From positions 1,409,302 to 1,419,497 of the forward strand of contig LSYV01000025.1 of NCBI GenBank assembly GCA_001584585.1: DNA of 10,196 nucleotides, given 5' to 3'. Made by a program: the position numbers and the translations under genes. The DNA is from Gonium pectorale. Lineage: Eukaryota; Chlorophyta; Chlorophyceae; Chlamydomonadales; Volvocaceae. Positions 1 through 9,573 of this stretch are shown piece after piece (the first letter of the stretch is position 1; each line of letters begins with the position of its first letter). A model generated the notes under the pieces. It ran no database searches. It was given only the letters and a program-made list of their open reading frames with translations, and was not told the DNA's origin.

Positions 1-90
1 TCACCCCCAGCCAGCCCCCCCTCGCCTCACCCCCAGCACGCCCCCCCCCCGCCTCACCCCCAGCACGCCCCCCCCCGCCTCACCCCCACA
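1..90. repeat. C-rich 26-27 bp minisatellite
   Basis: Units starting TCACCCCC begin at 1, 27, 54 and 80, giving a spacing of 26-27 bases. The two middle units share CAGCACG followed by 9-10 C. The first unit is divergent and the last degenerates after about 10 bases. It continues to the window edge, so its full size is unknown. On the minus strand each unit carries GGGGGTGAGGCGGG, which resembles a 5' splice site. It most likely sits in an intron of the large gene. Confidence 0.8.
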
Positions 91-160
91 GATCCCGCCC
101 CCATCCCTCGGCCTCCCCCAACGCGTCCCGCGTCCTTTCAGCCGTCCAAACCCCGCTTAC

Positions 161-201
161 TGTTGCCCGAGCACGACAGGGAACCGGCCAGGTACTGGGA
201 G
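161..201 (-). other. Probable exon 21
   Basis: A long pyrimidine tract (CTTTCTTCCTCCTATCTCCC, continuing into TCCTCGCAG) precedes a 41-base block coding (N)SQYLAGSLSCSGN in the phase required by exon 20, and then CA|GTAAGC. It adds a seventh ectodomain cysteine, C710. If the GTAAGC donor were not used, the frame would stop at the TGA at 140-138 after SKRGLDG. Its short length makes it less certain than the other exons. Confidence 0.5.
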
Positions 202-3200
202 CTGCGAGGAGCAAGAAACAGGGAGATAGGAGGAAGAAAGGGCGCTCCTCAGCAGTCCCGCCCAGGATTGCAGGTGCGACAAACGCGTGCATGGACGGAG
301 GAGGGCTATGATGGGGGAGATGGAGGACGCAACGGCAACCGCTTTCATGCCGGTTGGATTCAGACTCCCCAGTCGGGAAACGTGCTGTTAGTGGCTGGGT
401 CATTCCGCAGGTCCGCGCTGCCAAGCGCCGGCGCCAGGGTCGCAAACAGCAGCCAGACAAGGAACGAATGGGTACACTTGCAGCGGACAGCGACACCTAC
501 TACCGCAGCGGACAGATATGACCAGTGGGTGTGTCAGATCAACATGACCTCCACCAGCGCACACAACTATGGCAGACAGCGACGCCCACTTACTTGATGA
601 TGTTGACCTCAATCTCGCACGGCCCGGCCGGGACCTTGATGCTGAACGTCTTCTTGGTGCAGTCGGTCTGCTGCAGGGCCTGCGGAGCGAAAACCACGCC
701 ACACGACACACACCGGCGCAAGGGCGACATCATCACTTTCGCGCTTACGCTCGTCGTATGCGTTGTTCCTTTTCAACACGGGCGCAGGAGTGCATTCATC
801 CCTTCACTCCGCAGCCACACAGCGCGATGGGCCTCTCAATCGCGCGCACCGGTGGCAACTCGGACATTGGGGGACAGCAGGCGCACGTGACGCGATTCCA
901 TGTGGGCGCTTCTATCCGCCTGGCAGGCTGGCAAAGATACTACCGACTTTGCCGGAAGACGTTAATGAAGGTGAGTGAAGGTGTCTCACCCGGCCGCTGT
1001 GCACCAGGCTCTGGGCGGGGTGCACGCCGCCGTACGCGTCCAGCGCCCACTGCGGCCACTCGCCGGTGCCGTTGACGTGGTCCAGGGACTGCCACACCGC
1101 CAGGCGCCGCCGGGCCTCCTCCTCGGGCAGCTGCGGCACCTGGCGCGCGAGGCGGCGCGCTGGGGGCGGGAGGGGGAGGGGGCGAGCGAGCACGGGGTGC
1201 TATCACAACGACGGCGAACAAGGGCGGGCAGCGCAGTACGGCGACGTCGGTCCGGAGGTGTAACTTGCCAACTGCCACATTTAGGTCAGGCCTGGTCGAT
1301 CGCGGTCGAACTCACCGCTGGTCGCTGTCGTGTCGTCGCTGTATCCCCACCAGTCGTTCTCCGAAACCACCTCGCCGCGCACCGCGAAGGGCGAGGTGAC
1401 CTTGGGCACGAATTTGCTGACCTTGCACGCCTCCTCTGCCGGCTGAGCCCAGTCAGACGCCCGGGCCACCTCGGAGCTGGCCGCGTTCAGGGTCTTGAAC
1501 TCGAGGACCTCGATGCGGCCAACGCCTGCACGCGGGTAGGAGAATGGGCGGGTATGCAGGAGGAAGGCACATTGCCACACCCACGCCTGCTCCATCCCTG
1601 GCTGGCGATGAGCGAGGGGGAAATGGCTTGATCGTGGCGTCACGAAACGTGGTTCCCTGTTGACCATGGAACCACAGACCACACGCGCGCCCTGTCCGGT
1701 GGCCTGGTCGCTTCACCAGGTAGAGCCGTCCTCCACCAGACAGCTGCGCCGCGTGCAACCACATGCCTCACACCGCCCGCCCATGCGCCCACGCATACAA
1801 TTCATCCGCCGCCTCACCGATCTTTGGGTGCTCGAACTTGAAGGCGACGGGGATCTGGTCGGTCAGGCTGTCCCAATAATCCTGCGATGCCGTTGGATGG
1901 GGCGACCGATGATCTTTCAAGCAGCCACGTAACACCGGTACCGCTATCATCACCCCGAACGCAAATGCGGACGTGCAAAACGGGAGATAGCCAACCAAAA
2001 GGCACACACGAAGTCCGCAGGTAGGTGAGCATCCGTACGTATGTGGGAGCAGGCTGCTGGTCCCTCCAATACACAGCGGCGAGTTACCGTGGAAACCGTC
2101 AGCATACCCAGCCACCAAACGCCAACTCACAACCGTGATGTTGGACGAGCCGTCCCGCTGCTTGATGACCAGCTTGAAGTGGCGAGCCAGCCTGTGCGAG
2201 AGCGAGGAATGAAGCAGCAGCAGCGGGGAACAGACTTGGTGCGAGTACGGAACGGGCCGCGGTGAGCAACAGTTCATCAGGATTGGCATTGCAGAATTCC
2301 AGGTAGTTCCAACCTCACATGCTGCTGCCAGTACGGTCCGGCGGCTAAGGTATGCCGCTGCGCGCTCTCACATTTCGTTGGGCATCTGGTCGACGCCCTC
2401 GTAGGTGAAGCTCAGGATGCGGTCGGTGGTGACGGCCTGGCCGTTGCCCGGCAGCTGCGGCATGGTGCTGTTGCGGCAGTAGTACGGAACCGGCACGTTG
2501 GGGCTGCCCTCGCCCAGGATCTGCGAAACACACAGCGGGATGGCGTGACAGTAAGTGCAATGCTAACGCTGATAGGAAAACGGGACTGCATGGCCGGGAT
2601 GCTGCTGCAATGCCTTTTCACTTCTTTACCCTCCCTCTCTGCCACACGACTCCCGAGGACGCGCAGAGAGGCTCCTCCGATGAATACACACTGACGAAAA
2701 TCCCAAGGGAAAGTCCATGAAGGTATAGTGCCGGTGACCAGGTTCCCATGGCAGGCCCCGACCCCGTACGACACACGCACCTCCTGCTGCCACGTAAACA
2801 CGGTCTTGTCGCCGGCCTGGACGAGCTCGATCTTCTGGTAGCCAGGGTAGAGCGCATAGTCGTAGATGATCTTCATCGCGCCCTTAAAGAGGATGCTCGT
2901 CTCGTTGCTGGTGAGACACCGGCACGGTACGGTGCGGGATTAGGAGGCATACAGCGAAACCGGGGCAAATCCCGCAATCTGGCCGAGTAAACGAAATGGG
3001 CCCATGCGCAAGCCCTTTCGTGGTGATTGTCGCAACGCCAAAGATACGCATGCTGACTTGCCTTACGTCGCAAACAACGGCACGTGTCCGCACTCACTGC
3101 GTCATGTAGCGCTGGCCGCCCATGATCTCCACGCCCGCAATGTCCTCGCCAAAGTCGCCGCCGTCCGCCAGGGCCCTGCGCAGGCACATGACCACAGCGG

Positions 3201-6200
3201 GCGCGCAAACAGAGATCCGATTCGCCACGTCGCACGCCATCCGGCAGGGCACGCCTACCGTGCTGTGCACACACTCTCTACCTCCCCGGGAGTGGAACAC
3301 AGGGGCCGCATGCACCTGGGCGTGTGCAGGGCAGGTGCGCCCTGCCGACACGTGCCGACACGAGCGCCCCGATTGCGGGCATTGCAACAACGGCCGCCTG
3401 ATATTAGTCAGCGCGCCCTTCTTGGCGCCCTAAACCAGTATGGCCGACACCTCTTAACGTCCCAGACATGGCCGAGACCAGTGGCAACTGCACGCATGTC
3501 AGGCCTCTCTTTGTCCTCTGGCCCGCATACATGCAGCTGGCACGGCCAACCGGCACAGGGGTTCTGCTGTAGTGCCCTGCCGTACCTGTGCGGGGCGGTC
3601 TTGACGTGCAGGTGGCGGCGGCGAGGCAGGAGGCTGCGGCGGCTGCCGTCGGACTCTGGCGGCGACAGCGGCGCGTTGCCCATGGGCTCGGTGGAGGACC
3701 CGAATTCCTCCCCGGTTGTCGCGGGCGCATCTGGCTTCTGGTAGATGCAGCGGTCGCCGTTGGGCGTGTCCGGGATTATGCACGGCTCGTACACCTGTAC
3801 GGCAAAGGGTGGTTGGCAGTTGTCAGTTGGTAGGCAGCGGTTGCGGGCGTGGACGCGGTTGGATGGAGGCCTCCGCGAGGCTACGATGCGCCGAGCAGCG
3901 GCCCGACCCGTCCATGCCCCTTCGGTTGATCGGCATCGGGGGTCATTTGCCGACCCTGCCCAGCGGGGTCTGCAGCACTCACCTTGATCTTCATGAGGAA
4001 GTCGCCCGCCGGCAGGCTGGGCTTGGGCTGGCTCTCCGGCAGGTTGAGCACGGTGAGGTCCTGCACACGGAATCAAAGGCCGGTCGGTCAGGGCGCAGAG
4101 CAGCCAGGGCGGGACGAACAGGCAGGGCAGACAGTAGGCAGGACAGGGCGCCGGGCGGGACCTTCTGGCGGTTGTGTAATTCCATGTCCCCGCACCGCAC
4201 GGTAGAGGGCTGCGTGCGTGGCGATGCGCACAGGGCAAAACTCATCAGCTGCGGGCCACCCATGCGCCCACATACCTTGATGAGGTTGAAGAACCCCAGC
4301 ACCTCGTACACGCCTGCGTATACAAGGGCATGGGGGGGAGCGGTGGTGATGGCGCAGCTGCAGTACGGCTTACGTCAAGGCGGCGTGTATCAATGTCAGG
4401 CAGTAAGGCACTCGGCATGCGCCCCCTGACCCGGCCAACGCAGCATTCGGCATGGCAGCTTAAGGCAAAGTCAGTTGCCGTGACGACGGGAACAACGCGG
4501 GAATGCGGGAGCGCTCTGGCGCCAGCACAGGCAGATCCACGTGCGCACATGCGCAGGCACATGCGTACCCAGCAGCGCGCGGCGGTTGCGGGCCACTGTG
4601 AACCCCGACTTGAGGAAGATGTCGGCCACCTCGGAGTCAAAGGTGATTGCGGTGCCGTCCAGCGTGATGGTGCCTGCGCGTCCGCAGCAGAGGGGGCGTA
4701 TTGGGGCGCAGGCCAGGGACCAACATTGAACCAAGGGCCACAGGAGTTTGGGACACATTGCAAGTAAAGGTCAGTCGGGAAGGGGGACAAGCAGCAGGGC
4801 TGCTGGTTGTGGCGAGGAGAGGGCACACAGCCGCACAGCCACCCATCCCAACCATCCCCGGCCGTCGCGCCCACCTGCGGCCGAGATGATGTGCACGACG
4901 GTGCCGTACACGCTGCCGGGCTGCGCCACGCGTGCGACGCCGGTGACCATGACGCCCAGCTCCGTGTCGCCCACGCCCTTGATCTGCGGTCGGGGCAAGG
5001 GCAGGGTGCGTAGGGGGGGCAATAACTCAGTGATGGCAACTTCACCCATCGATCTGCAGTTGGGGTAAAGGTGCCAGGGCGGGAGCGAACAGGCGTCCGA
5101 TAAACGCTGGACATTGCACGCCGACGCTTCAAACGGGCTTCAACCCCAGCCAGACCGCACACGCAACGCGTGAATCCATCCCGGTCTCACGTAGAGGTAC
5201 TTGAGCTCCATGAGGGTGCGGATGTCGACGCGGCTGCTGAACTTGACGGGGGAGCCCAGGTAGCTGCAGAGTGGAGGTTAGATGGGATGGGGTGGGCGTG
5301 GGCGGGGCGGCGGCGGGGTGGCGAGGATAATACACAGAAACCCGTCCAAAATATCCGAGGCTTGAGCCGGCTGGAGACATATATGTATACACACGGGCAC
5401 GTGATGGGGTGGGGGTGGACGGGACGGTGGGGCTAACGGACCAACCATGAAACACGGGCATCGGGGCATGTAGACACTGCGGACACATATGTTCACGCAA
5501 CGCGGCATTATCCCCGCAAGCAACGCACCTGGCGGTGGCGATCAGGGCGTTGGGCGGCGGCGCGGAGCCCGAGGCCGCCGTGCCGCTGGCCGAAGTCGTG
5601 GCGTTGAGCGCGCCCCGGCTGACCATGACTCCGTCCACGACGCTGAACTCGGCACTGCCGGTGCGGACGACCTCGTTCGTGTCCTTAACCACCATGACGT
5701 TGCCGGTCAGCTGCGGATGGATAGGCGGTGCGGGCGGGCGGGCGGTTGGGCAGCAGGTTGTTGTGGACGGCACGTGGAGCGGGAGGCTGGGTTGTTTCAG
5801 GTTGGGGGCAATGAACAAGGCATATGGGGCACCAAAAGCGCGGATGCGGGGACGCATTGAATGGGAGAAATATGACTGTGGAGCACGGGCTTAGAGTTAT
5901 CCCCAGTTGTGGAGTATACATGCATGTGGTATGGTGTTGGGGGTATCAAGAAGTAGGAAACAGGTGCCAACACACATGCACCCGACACGATGGTAATGTC
6001 CCACTCCTGTGCACAGCAGGCCGAGGGGGGGAGGGTCCAGCGCCATGAAGGCGAGTAGCGGTATACAGAGCGAACGCTCCTGAAGGGTTGGATGGAGGGC
6101 TTGGAAGGATGGGATGGCCAACCCACAGACTGACCGGACATGATTAAGGCTCGTGCCTTGCAGTGTAACGGGTGGCCGCCACTCAGCCCGTCTGGCAGTG

Positions 6201-7779
6201 CTACCATACGACTGCAAATAGGTGCAACAGACGGTGCGGCGGCCCGCGCCTTCTTGGTACCGCCCGCGATCAGCCCAACTGCCCGGTGACGGGTAACCAA
6301 AACCGAACCGGCGAACGCCCGCTCGTCCGCGCGCTGACACACCCACCTCTGTGTCCTTGAGCGCGGAGACGACGGCGTAGGTGAGACCGATGATGGTGCC
6401 AATGAGGATGGCCCCCAGCACGATGAGAGAAACAATCACAAACCACATGTAGCGGCGCTCGCGGCGGCCCTTGACCACGCCCTCAACCAGGTTGAGCAGC
6501 TGCGTCGACGTTTGGCGGTGTTCGCGGGAGCGGGGGGTGCGGTAAAGTGGGTTGGCGGCGCACATCCGGGCGGCGGTTGGGGGCGTTTGCAGGGCTTACC
6601 ACAGAACTGCCGACTCGACGTGGTGCGACGGAATGCGACAAACGGAGTGCGATGCCCTAACAGCGCCGCATTCCGTTCGGCACCTGCTTGCCACACCGCG
6701 GACCGGCAGGCGGCCAACGACGGGTAACGGCCGACCCCCAACTGCCAACCCCAACCGGACAACCCCAAGGCGCTGGATACCCACCTCATTGACGTCAATA
6801 GTGCCCGAGCCATCGCGGTCAATTTCTGCGGGCGGTGCGGGGGGAGCGATGGAGCGGGCCGCGTTGCTTGAGGCAGGTGGGAAGGGTGGGAAGGCTTGAA
6901 GAGCCAGAGGCGACGCCGGTCGACAATGGGCTTCCTGGCCTTCTTCAGGCCGCAGCATGTGTCCTTTTGCCTGTGGTCACTCTACTGCCCAGCCTCCGAA
7001 TCGAGACGATGAATTGACGCGCGGCCTCATGTATCATGCTAACAACCTGTCTTCCACACCACTGTCACCACACCAGTCCCCACGGGCACCAGGGAAGGGC
7101 GATTCGTCCAAGTCCTCACCCGAAAGGATCTTGTCGACCTCATTTGCGCGGCGCGTGCTGCGGACTGCCAGGCGGGATAGAGCGAGGGCGGGAGGGGAGA
7201 TGCACGTTTCTTGCAGGCGAGGAGCAATAACGTTGTAGCTAATGGGGTGCAAAAGTATGGTCACACTGGTCTTAGTGGTAACGTTGGGTGGGGCAACCGC
7301 GGGCTACCAGTGCTGGGTATCCGGGCAGATGGCACGCTGAGCCTCAATGCGCCCTTCCCTTCAGCGTACCCGACTTCAACACTTCCTTGACATTTAGGGC
7401 CTTCGCGTTGCCGGTGGCGGATTTCGTCAAGCCAACTGCGGAGGGGCGGCACGACCGAGAAACCCGGGTGGATGGGGTGGACATCATTCACACAAAACCG
7501 TGTATGGTTCTGACCAAGAGTAGTAGAGATCAGTATCATAAACAGCATGCGAAAACCGGACATTTGCAAGGCAAGCCGGCTGACCCTGCCAACCCTTTCG
7601 ACAACGGCACTTGCGCGAACGCTCGGGAGAAAGCACAAAGTGCTTTGCAGTAATGCAAGCCGTCCTATCCGTAGGTATGCTGCAATGCAAAAGCCGAAAG
7701 GCGCGGTGCTGAGCTGGTGCGCACCTTTGACTTGACCCGCAGTGGCCGAGGGCCGGTCATTGTCTCCAGGTTCCGACAT
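161..7779 (-). CDS. Multi-exon gene: EF-hand, single-pass membrane protein with large ectodomain (3' partial)
   Basis: Coding exons, 5' to 3' on the minus strand: 7779-7725, 7435-7370, 7164-7120, 6825-6785, 6499-6347, 5710-5529, 5263-5191, 4983-4875, 4673-4569, 4313-4276, 4060-3983, 3794-3586, 3175-3098, 2907-2781, 2520-2372, 2191-2131, 1881-1818, 1525-1316, 1159-990, 679-594, and probably 201-161. All introns are GT-AG, and junction phases agree at every step; exons 1-19 sum to 2013 bases (671 codons) without a stop. The start is the first ATG after an in-frame TGA and opens MSEPGDNDRPSATAGQVK. Residues 1-85 are inferred to be cytosolic and hold one EF-hand loop; about 86-113 is a membrane helix; the rest should be extracellular or luminal, with sequons at N156, N412, N470, N520 and N644 and cysteines only from residue 320 onward. 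I recognise no catalytic domain and do not assign a function. It resembles large predicted membrane proteins of volvocine algae that I recall only vaguely, so family membership is inference. A Ca2+-sensing surface protein is the simplest reading. Individual exon edges could be off by a few bases. Confidence 0.82.
480..515. repeat. Short direct repeat in intron 20
   Basis: GCAGCGGACAG occurs at 480-490 and again at 505-515, separated by 14 bases. A diverged third copy (GCAGACAGCGACG) lies at about 572. This looks like local slippage within the 392-bp intron between exons 20 and 21; that intron shows nothing else I can support. Confidence 0.5.
590..679 (-). other. Exon 20 with a stop codon embedded in a splice donor
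   Basis: The exon begins after TCCGCAG and codes ALQQTDCTKKTFSIKVPAG and then PCEIEVNIIK. The sequence then reads AAG TAA GTG: TAA at 592-590 would end the protein at 700 residues, yet AA|GTAAGT is a perfect 5' splice site that would put the exon end at 594. I favour splicing because no TGTAA polyadenylation signal is found in the 590 bases downstream, and because a compatible next exon exists at 201-161. Confidence 0.65.
594..3794 (-). other. Exons 12-20: cysteine-bearing, glycosylation-rich ectodomain
   Basis: Exons 3794-3586, 3175-3098, 2907-2781, 2520-2372, 2191-2131, 1881-1818, 1525-1316, 1159-990 and 679-594 code residues 316-699. Exon 12 has C320 and C331, a Pro/Ser/Glu-rich middle, and a basic run SRRSLLPRRRHLHVK (366-380) that could be a proteolytic site. 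Sequons are at N412 (exon 14), N470 (exon 15), N520 (exon 16) and N644 (exon 19). Further cysteines are C468, C578, C678 and C692. Exon 19 starts after the pyrimidine-rich CCCCCAG at 1160-1161, not at the nearer CAG at 1140, because only the former keeps phase with exon 18, whose last codon is split. Function is unknown. Confidence 0.8.
3983..5710 (-). other. Exons 6-11: membrane-proximal ectodomain
   Basis: Exons 5710-5529, 5263-5191, 4983-4875, 4673-4569, 4313-4276 and 4060-3983 code residues 121-315. Exon 6 has beta-strand-like alternation (AEFSVVDGVMVSRG) followed by a low-complexity Ala/Ser/Pro linker at about 156-173 that includes the sequon N156-A-T. Exon 8 (GVGDTELGVMVTGVARV) and exon 9 (GTITLDGTAITFDSEVADIF) also read as short beta strands. 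Exon 9 ends in a basic patch, ARNRRALLG, before VYEVLGFFNLIK of exon 10. There are no cysteines in this part. The fold is not recognised; a beta-sandwich-like adhesion or sensor module is only a guess from the strand pattern. Confidence 0.8.
5711..6346 (-). other. Intron 5, longest in the gene (636 bp)
   Basis: This intron separates the membrane exon from the ectodomain. The donor is GTGGGT and the acceptor is CCATCCGCAG; it is two to three times longer than most introns here (156-410 bp). I saw no further in-phase exon inside it, and the flanking exons join 0-0. It covers more than 300 bases without coding content. Confidence 0.7.
6347..6499 (-). other. Exon 5: basic linker and transmembrane helix
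   Basis: This 153-base, phase 0-0 exon codes residues 70-120. LLNLVEGVVKG at its start is the exiting helix of the EF-hand. KGRRERR at 79-85 is a strongly basic membrane-proximal stretch. About 28 hydrophobic residues follow (86-113, core WFVIVSLIVLGAILIGTIIG), then ALKDTE. By the positive-inside rule the N-terminus is cytosolic and the C-terminal bulk is outside or in the lumen. The donor after GAG is GTGGGT and the acceptor before CTG is GACGCAG. No separate signal peptide is seen, so this helix probably serves as the signal-anchor. Confidence 0.88.
6785..7779 (-). other. Exons 1-4: cytosolic N-terminus with one EF-hand
   Basis: Four short exons (55, 66, 45 and 41 bases) join to code residues 1-69. 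Exon 2 contributes the segment ALNVKEVLKS, and exon 3 contributes RRANEVDKILS, which is the entering helix of an EF-hand. Exon 4 completes the loop DRDGSGTIDVNE at residues 58-69, with ligand positions D58, D60, S62, T64, D66 and E69 and the central glycine G63, all canonical. The junction glutamate before the loop is split between exons 3 and 4 (G|AA). No partner EF-hand is visible in residues 1-57, although EF-hands normally come in pairs; a partner could come from dimerisation. The match of sequence and splice phase across three introns makes this part strong. Confidence 0.85.
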
Positions 7780-8000
7780 GCCGTCGGCGTTTGCGCCCCC
7801 CGGTGCTGTGGTGTCGCGGCAACCCGGGCTGTGCCGTGGAGGGCGGGCGGGGAAGAAAGGTTTTAATCCGCTTGATCAACAAAGACGCATATCCAAGTTT
7901 TATCTGAGAGTTGACTGTTTGAGGCCGAGTCGCTGACCTGGATTCACTTCTCACTCCTGCTTCTCAAGCGTCGCAGGACTCAGTACTTCAAAACATACTC
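7780..8000 (-). promoter_or_regulatory. Probable 5' UTR and core promoter of the large gene
   Basis: This stretch directly precedes the ATG at 7779. Its distal half (about 7861-8010) is clearly AT-richer than the rest of the window. A TATA-like GATAAAAC lies at 7904-7897 on the minus strand, about 120 bases before the ATG. An in-frame TGA followed by codons with no ATG confirms that translation does not begin further upstream in this frame. No transcription start can be fixed from sequence alone. Confidence 0.35.
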
Positions 8001-8009
8001 TGAACAAAT

Positions 8010-8034
8010 ATATGGCAAGCAGAATATGGCAAGC
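8010..8034. repeat. 11-bp direct repeat
   Basis: ATATGGCAAGC is present at 8010-8020 and 8024-8034 with a 3-base spacer, in the AT-richer stretch upstream of the large gene. It may be a paired protein-binding site or simple slippage. Confidence 0.6.
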
Positions 8035-8744
8035 TAGGGCCACAGGTCACACATTGTCGAGTTTGGGCTTCGGGGCGAGCCTGGCGCTTTTACGGAGTCA
8101 GACTAGGCGACTGTATGTCGGTGTTCTGCTCAACAGGAGCGCTTGGAGACCCCCTGTGCGGGACAGGCCAGGACCTCCCCGCGAGTTCCAAGCCAATCAA
8201 GTTATCATTTTAAGCATACATAAACATTCGAGTCCCGTGGGGGTTGTATGCTGTGATGGCGTGATGGTGCGGATAAGGAATGTTATTGCAGTTTCTTAGC
8301 CAGCAGCGGGCGGGCGGACACGGATAAATCGGCAGTGTGACTCAGTCATTCGCCTCATTGCAGTGTTTCCTTTTCTGGGTTACTGCCCAGTGCGTCCGGC
8401 CTGAATTTAAACAGTGCGGCACTGTGGGAACTTCGAGCTTCTTCCACGGACATGCCTGAGCGGATTTGTCGGTCTACGGCCCTCTCGGTTTGCGCTCGGG
8501 GTCGGTCGCAAACGACGGCACCGGCCCTAAATACGCACTGCTGTTTGTGCTTCCGTCCGGCCAGTTGGACCGTACGTGGTCCACCTACCGAACATCGTGT
8601 CTATCGGTTACTAGGCGCCGGCCGCCGCCTGCGCGGTTGCCGGCTCGGTCGCTGACTCGCCATGCACATCCTCTGCGCGTGTGCTATCGTTCCATTCCGT
8701 GTGCCCTGCTGGGGCGGAACGATCGTCTCATGTCTTGTTCCGTA

Positions 8745-8867
8745 CCCGCCCGCCCTATATCTGCCCCCGTCAACGTCGCACCTTCGGAAGTGTATCAACA
8801 AATGATGGGGGCCGGACGAACGTCACCCGCCCGCCCTATTGGAAACGTCGCGCCTTCGGGCGTGTAT
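8745..8867 (+). repeat. Diverged tandem duplication, 81-base spacing
   Basis: Copy A (8745-8794) and copy B (8826-8867) share CCCGCCCGCCCTAT, then AACGTCGC(A/G)CCTTCGG, then GTGTAT. Copy B lacks 9 bases. Both copies lie in the same frame of an open stretch from 8460 to 9110 and read PARPI...NVAPS(E/G)VY. The open stretch has no ATG near its 5' end, so it is not called as a gene here. Confidence 0.6.
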
Positions 8868-9573
8868 GGCCGTACAGGCGGGTTCCCTCTTTCTGTGCAG
8901 GTTTCAAGGTCAATCGCCGTGCAGAGTGGCGGCGGATCCCGCTGCGTGGCACACCGTGGCGAACTTGTTCGTGCGGGGTCCATTGCGTCGATCGGAATGC
9001 TTCGGCTTCACATGACTCGGTCGCCAGCGTGGCGGCGCAAGTTGGGCCATTCCATCTGGCCAGTTCAAATATTTATCGTAATTGGGCGATTTTCTGACCA
9101 CAGCAGCTGACCGCAGCACAACCACGCGCTTTCCAGGGCAACCGTCCCGATCCGCGTGTTGTGCGCGATGTAGACGGCTTTCCTGCGGGACTCGATGAAC
9201 CATGGGTGTCATTACGGCGGCCAACCAATCTGTCCATGGCCTTGACATACAGGTGGTACCTGTAACTCTTCTTAATAACCAGTGCTGAAGTGGCCATGAA
9301 CGAAGTGGCCGGGAGGATGCGCCCAGCGCGTGGGTTTCGGGTGTGGGGCGGGCAGAGCCGGCTGGCGGGCACTTTGGTGTGTTGGGCCTCATGGGTTTGC
9401 AAATCCCACCTCTCCGCACGTTCGTTCCCGACCCCCCCCCCTCCCGCGCCCACTCTCTCAGAGGGATACCATGGTTCATGGCGGATACCCAGGCACAGGG
9501 GCTGTGGAGGGCGCGAGGCAAGCACGATGAGAGGGAGCCCGCCTCTACGGGCCATCCTTCACATCCAAGCTGT

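Noticed and set aside
1..90. CRISPR-like array
   Set aside because: Units are contiguous and low-complexity, with no unique spacers, and the context is eukaryotic.
360..417. Alternative next exon after exon 20, coding ADLRNDPATNSTFPDWGV and a TGA
   Set aside because: It is in the right phase and looks protein-like, but the acceptor (GCGCTTGGCAG) has a weak pyrimidine tract and no polyadenylation signal follows. The 201-161 exon has a far stronger acceptor. It remains a live second choice.
990..1139. Shorter version of exon 19 starting after the CAG at 1141-1140
   Set aside because: It would break phase with exon 18, which ends in a single base of a split codon. The start at 1159 keeps phase and follows a better pyrimidine tract.
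4245..5162. 305-codon minus-strand open frame
   Set aside because: It is a shadow frame running through introns and out of phase with exons 8-9. Its content is Arg/Pro/Ser/Ala-rich, as expected from reading GC-rich DNA in a wrong frame.
7120..7157. Shorter exon 3 starting after CCGCAG at 7159-7158
   Set aside because: Exon 2 ends with one base of a codon, so two leading bases are needed; only the start at 7164 provides them.
7261..7779. Unspliced 172-codon minus-strand frame starting at the same ATG
   Set aside because: Only its first 18 codons are used. After the GTGCGC donor the frame loses protein-like character, and exons 2-5 continue in other frames with correct phases.
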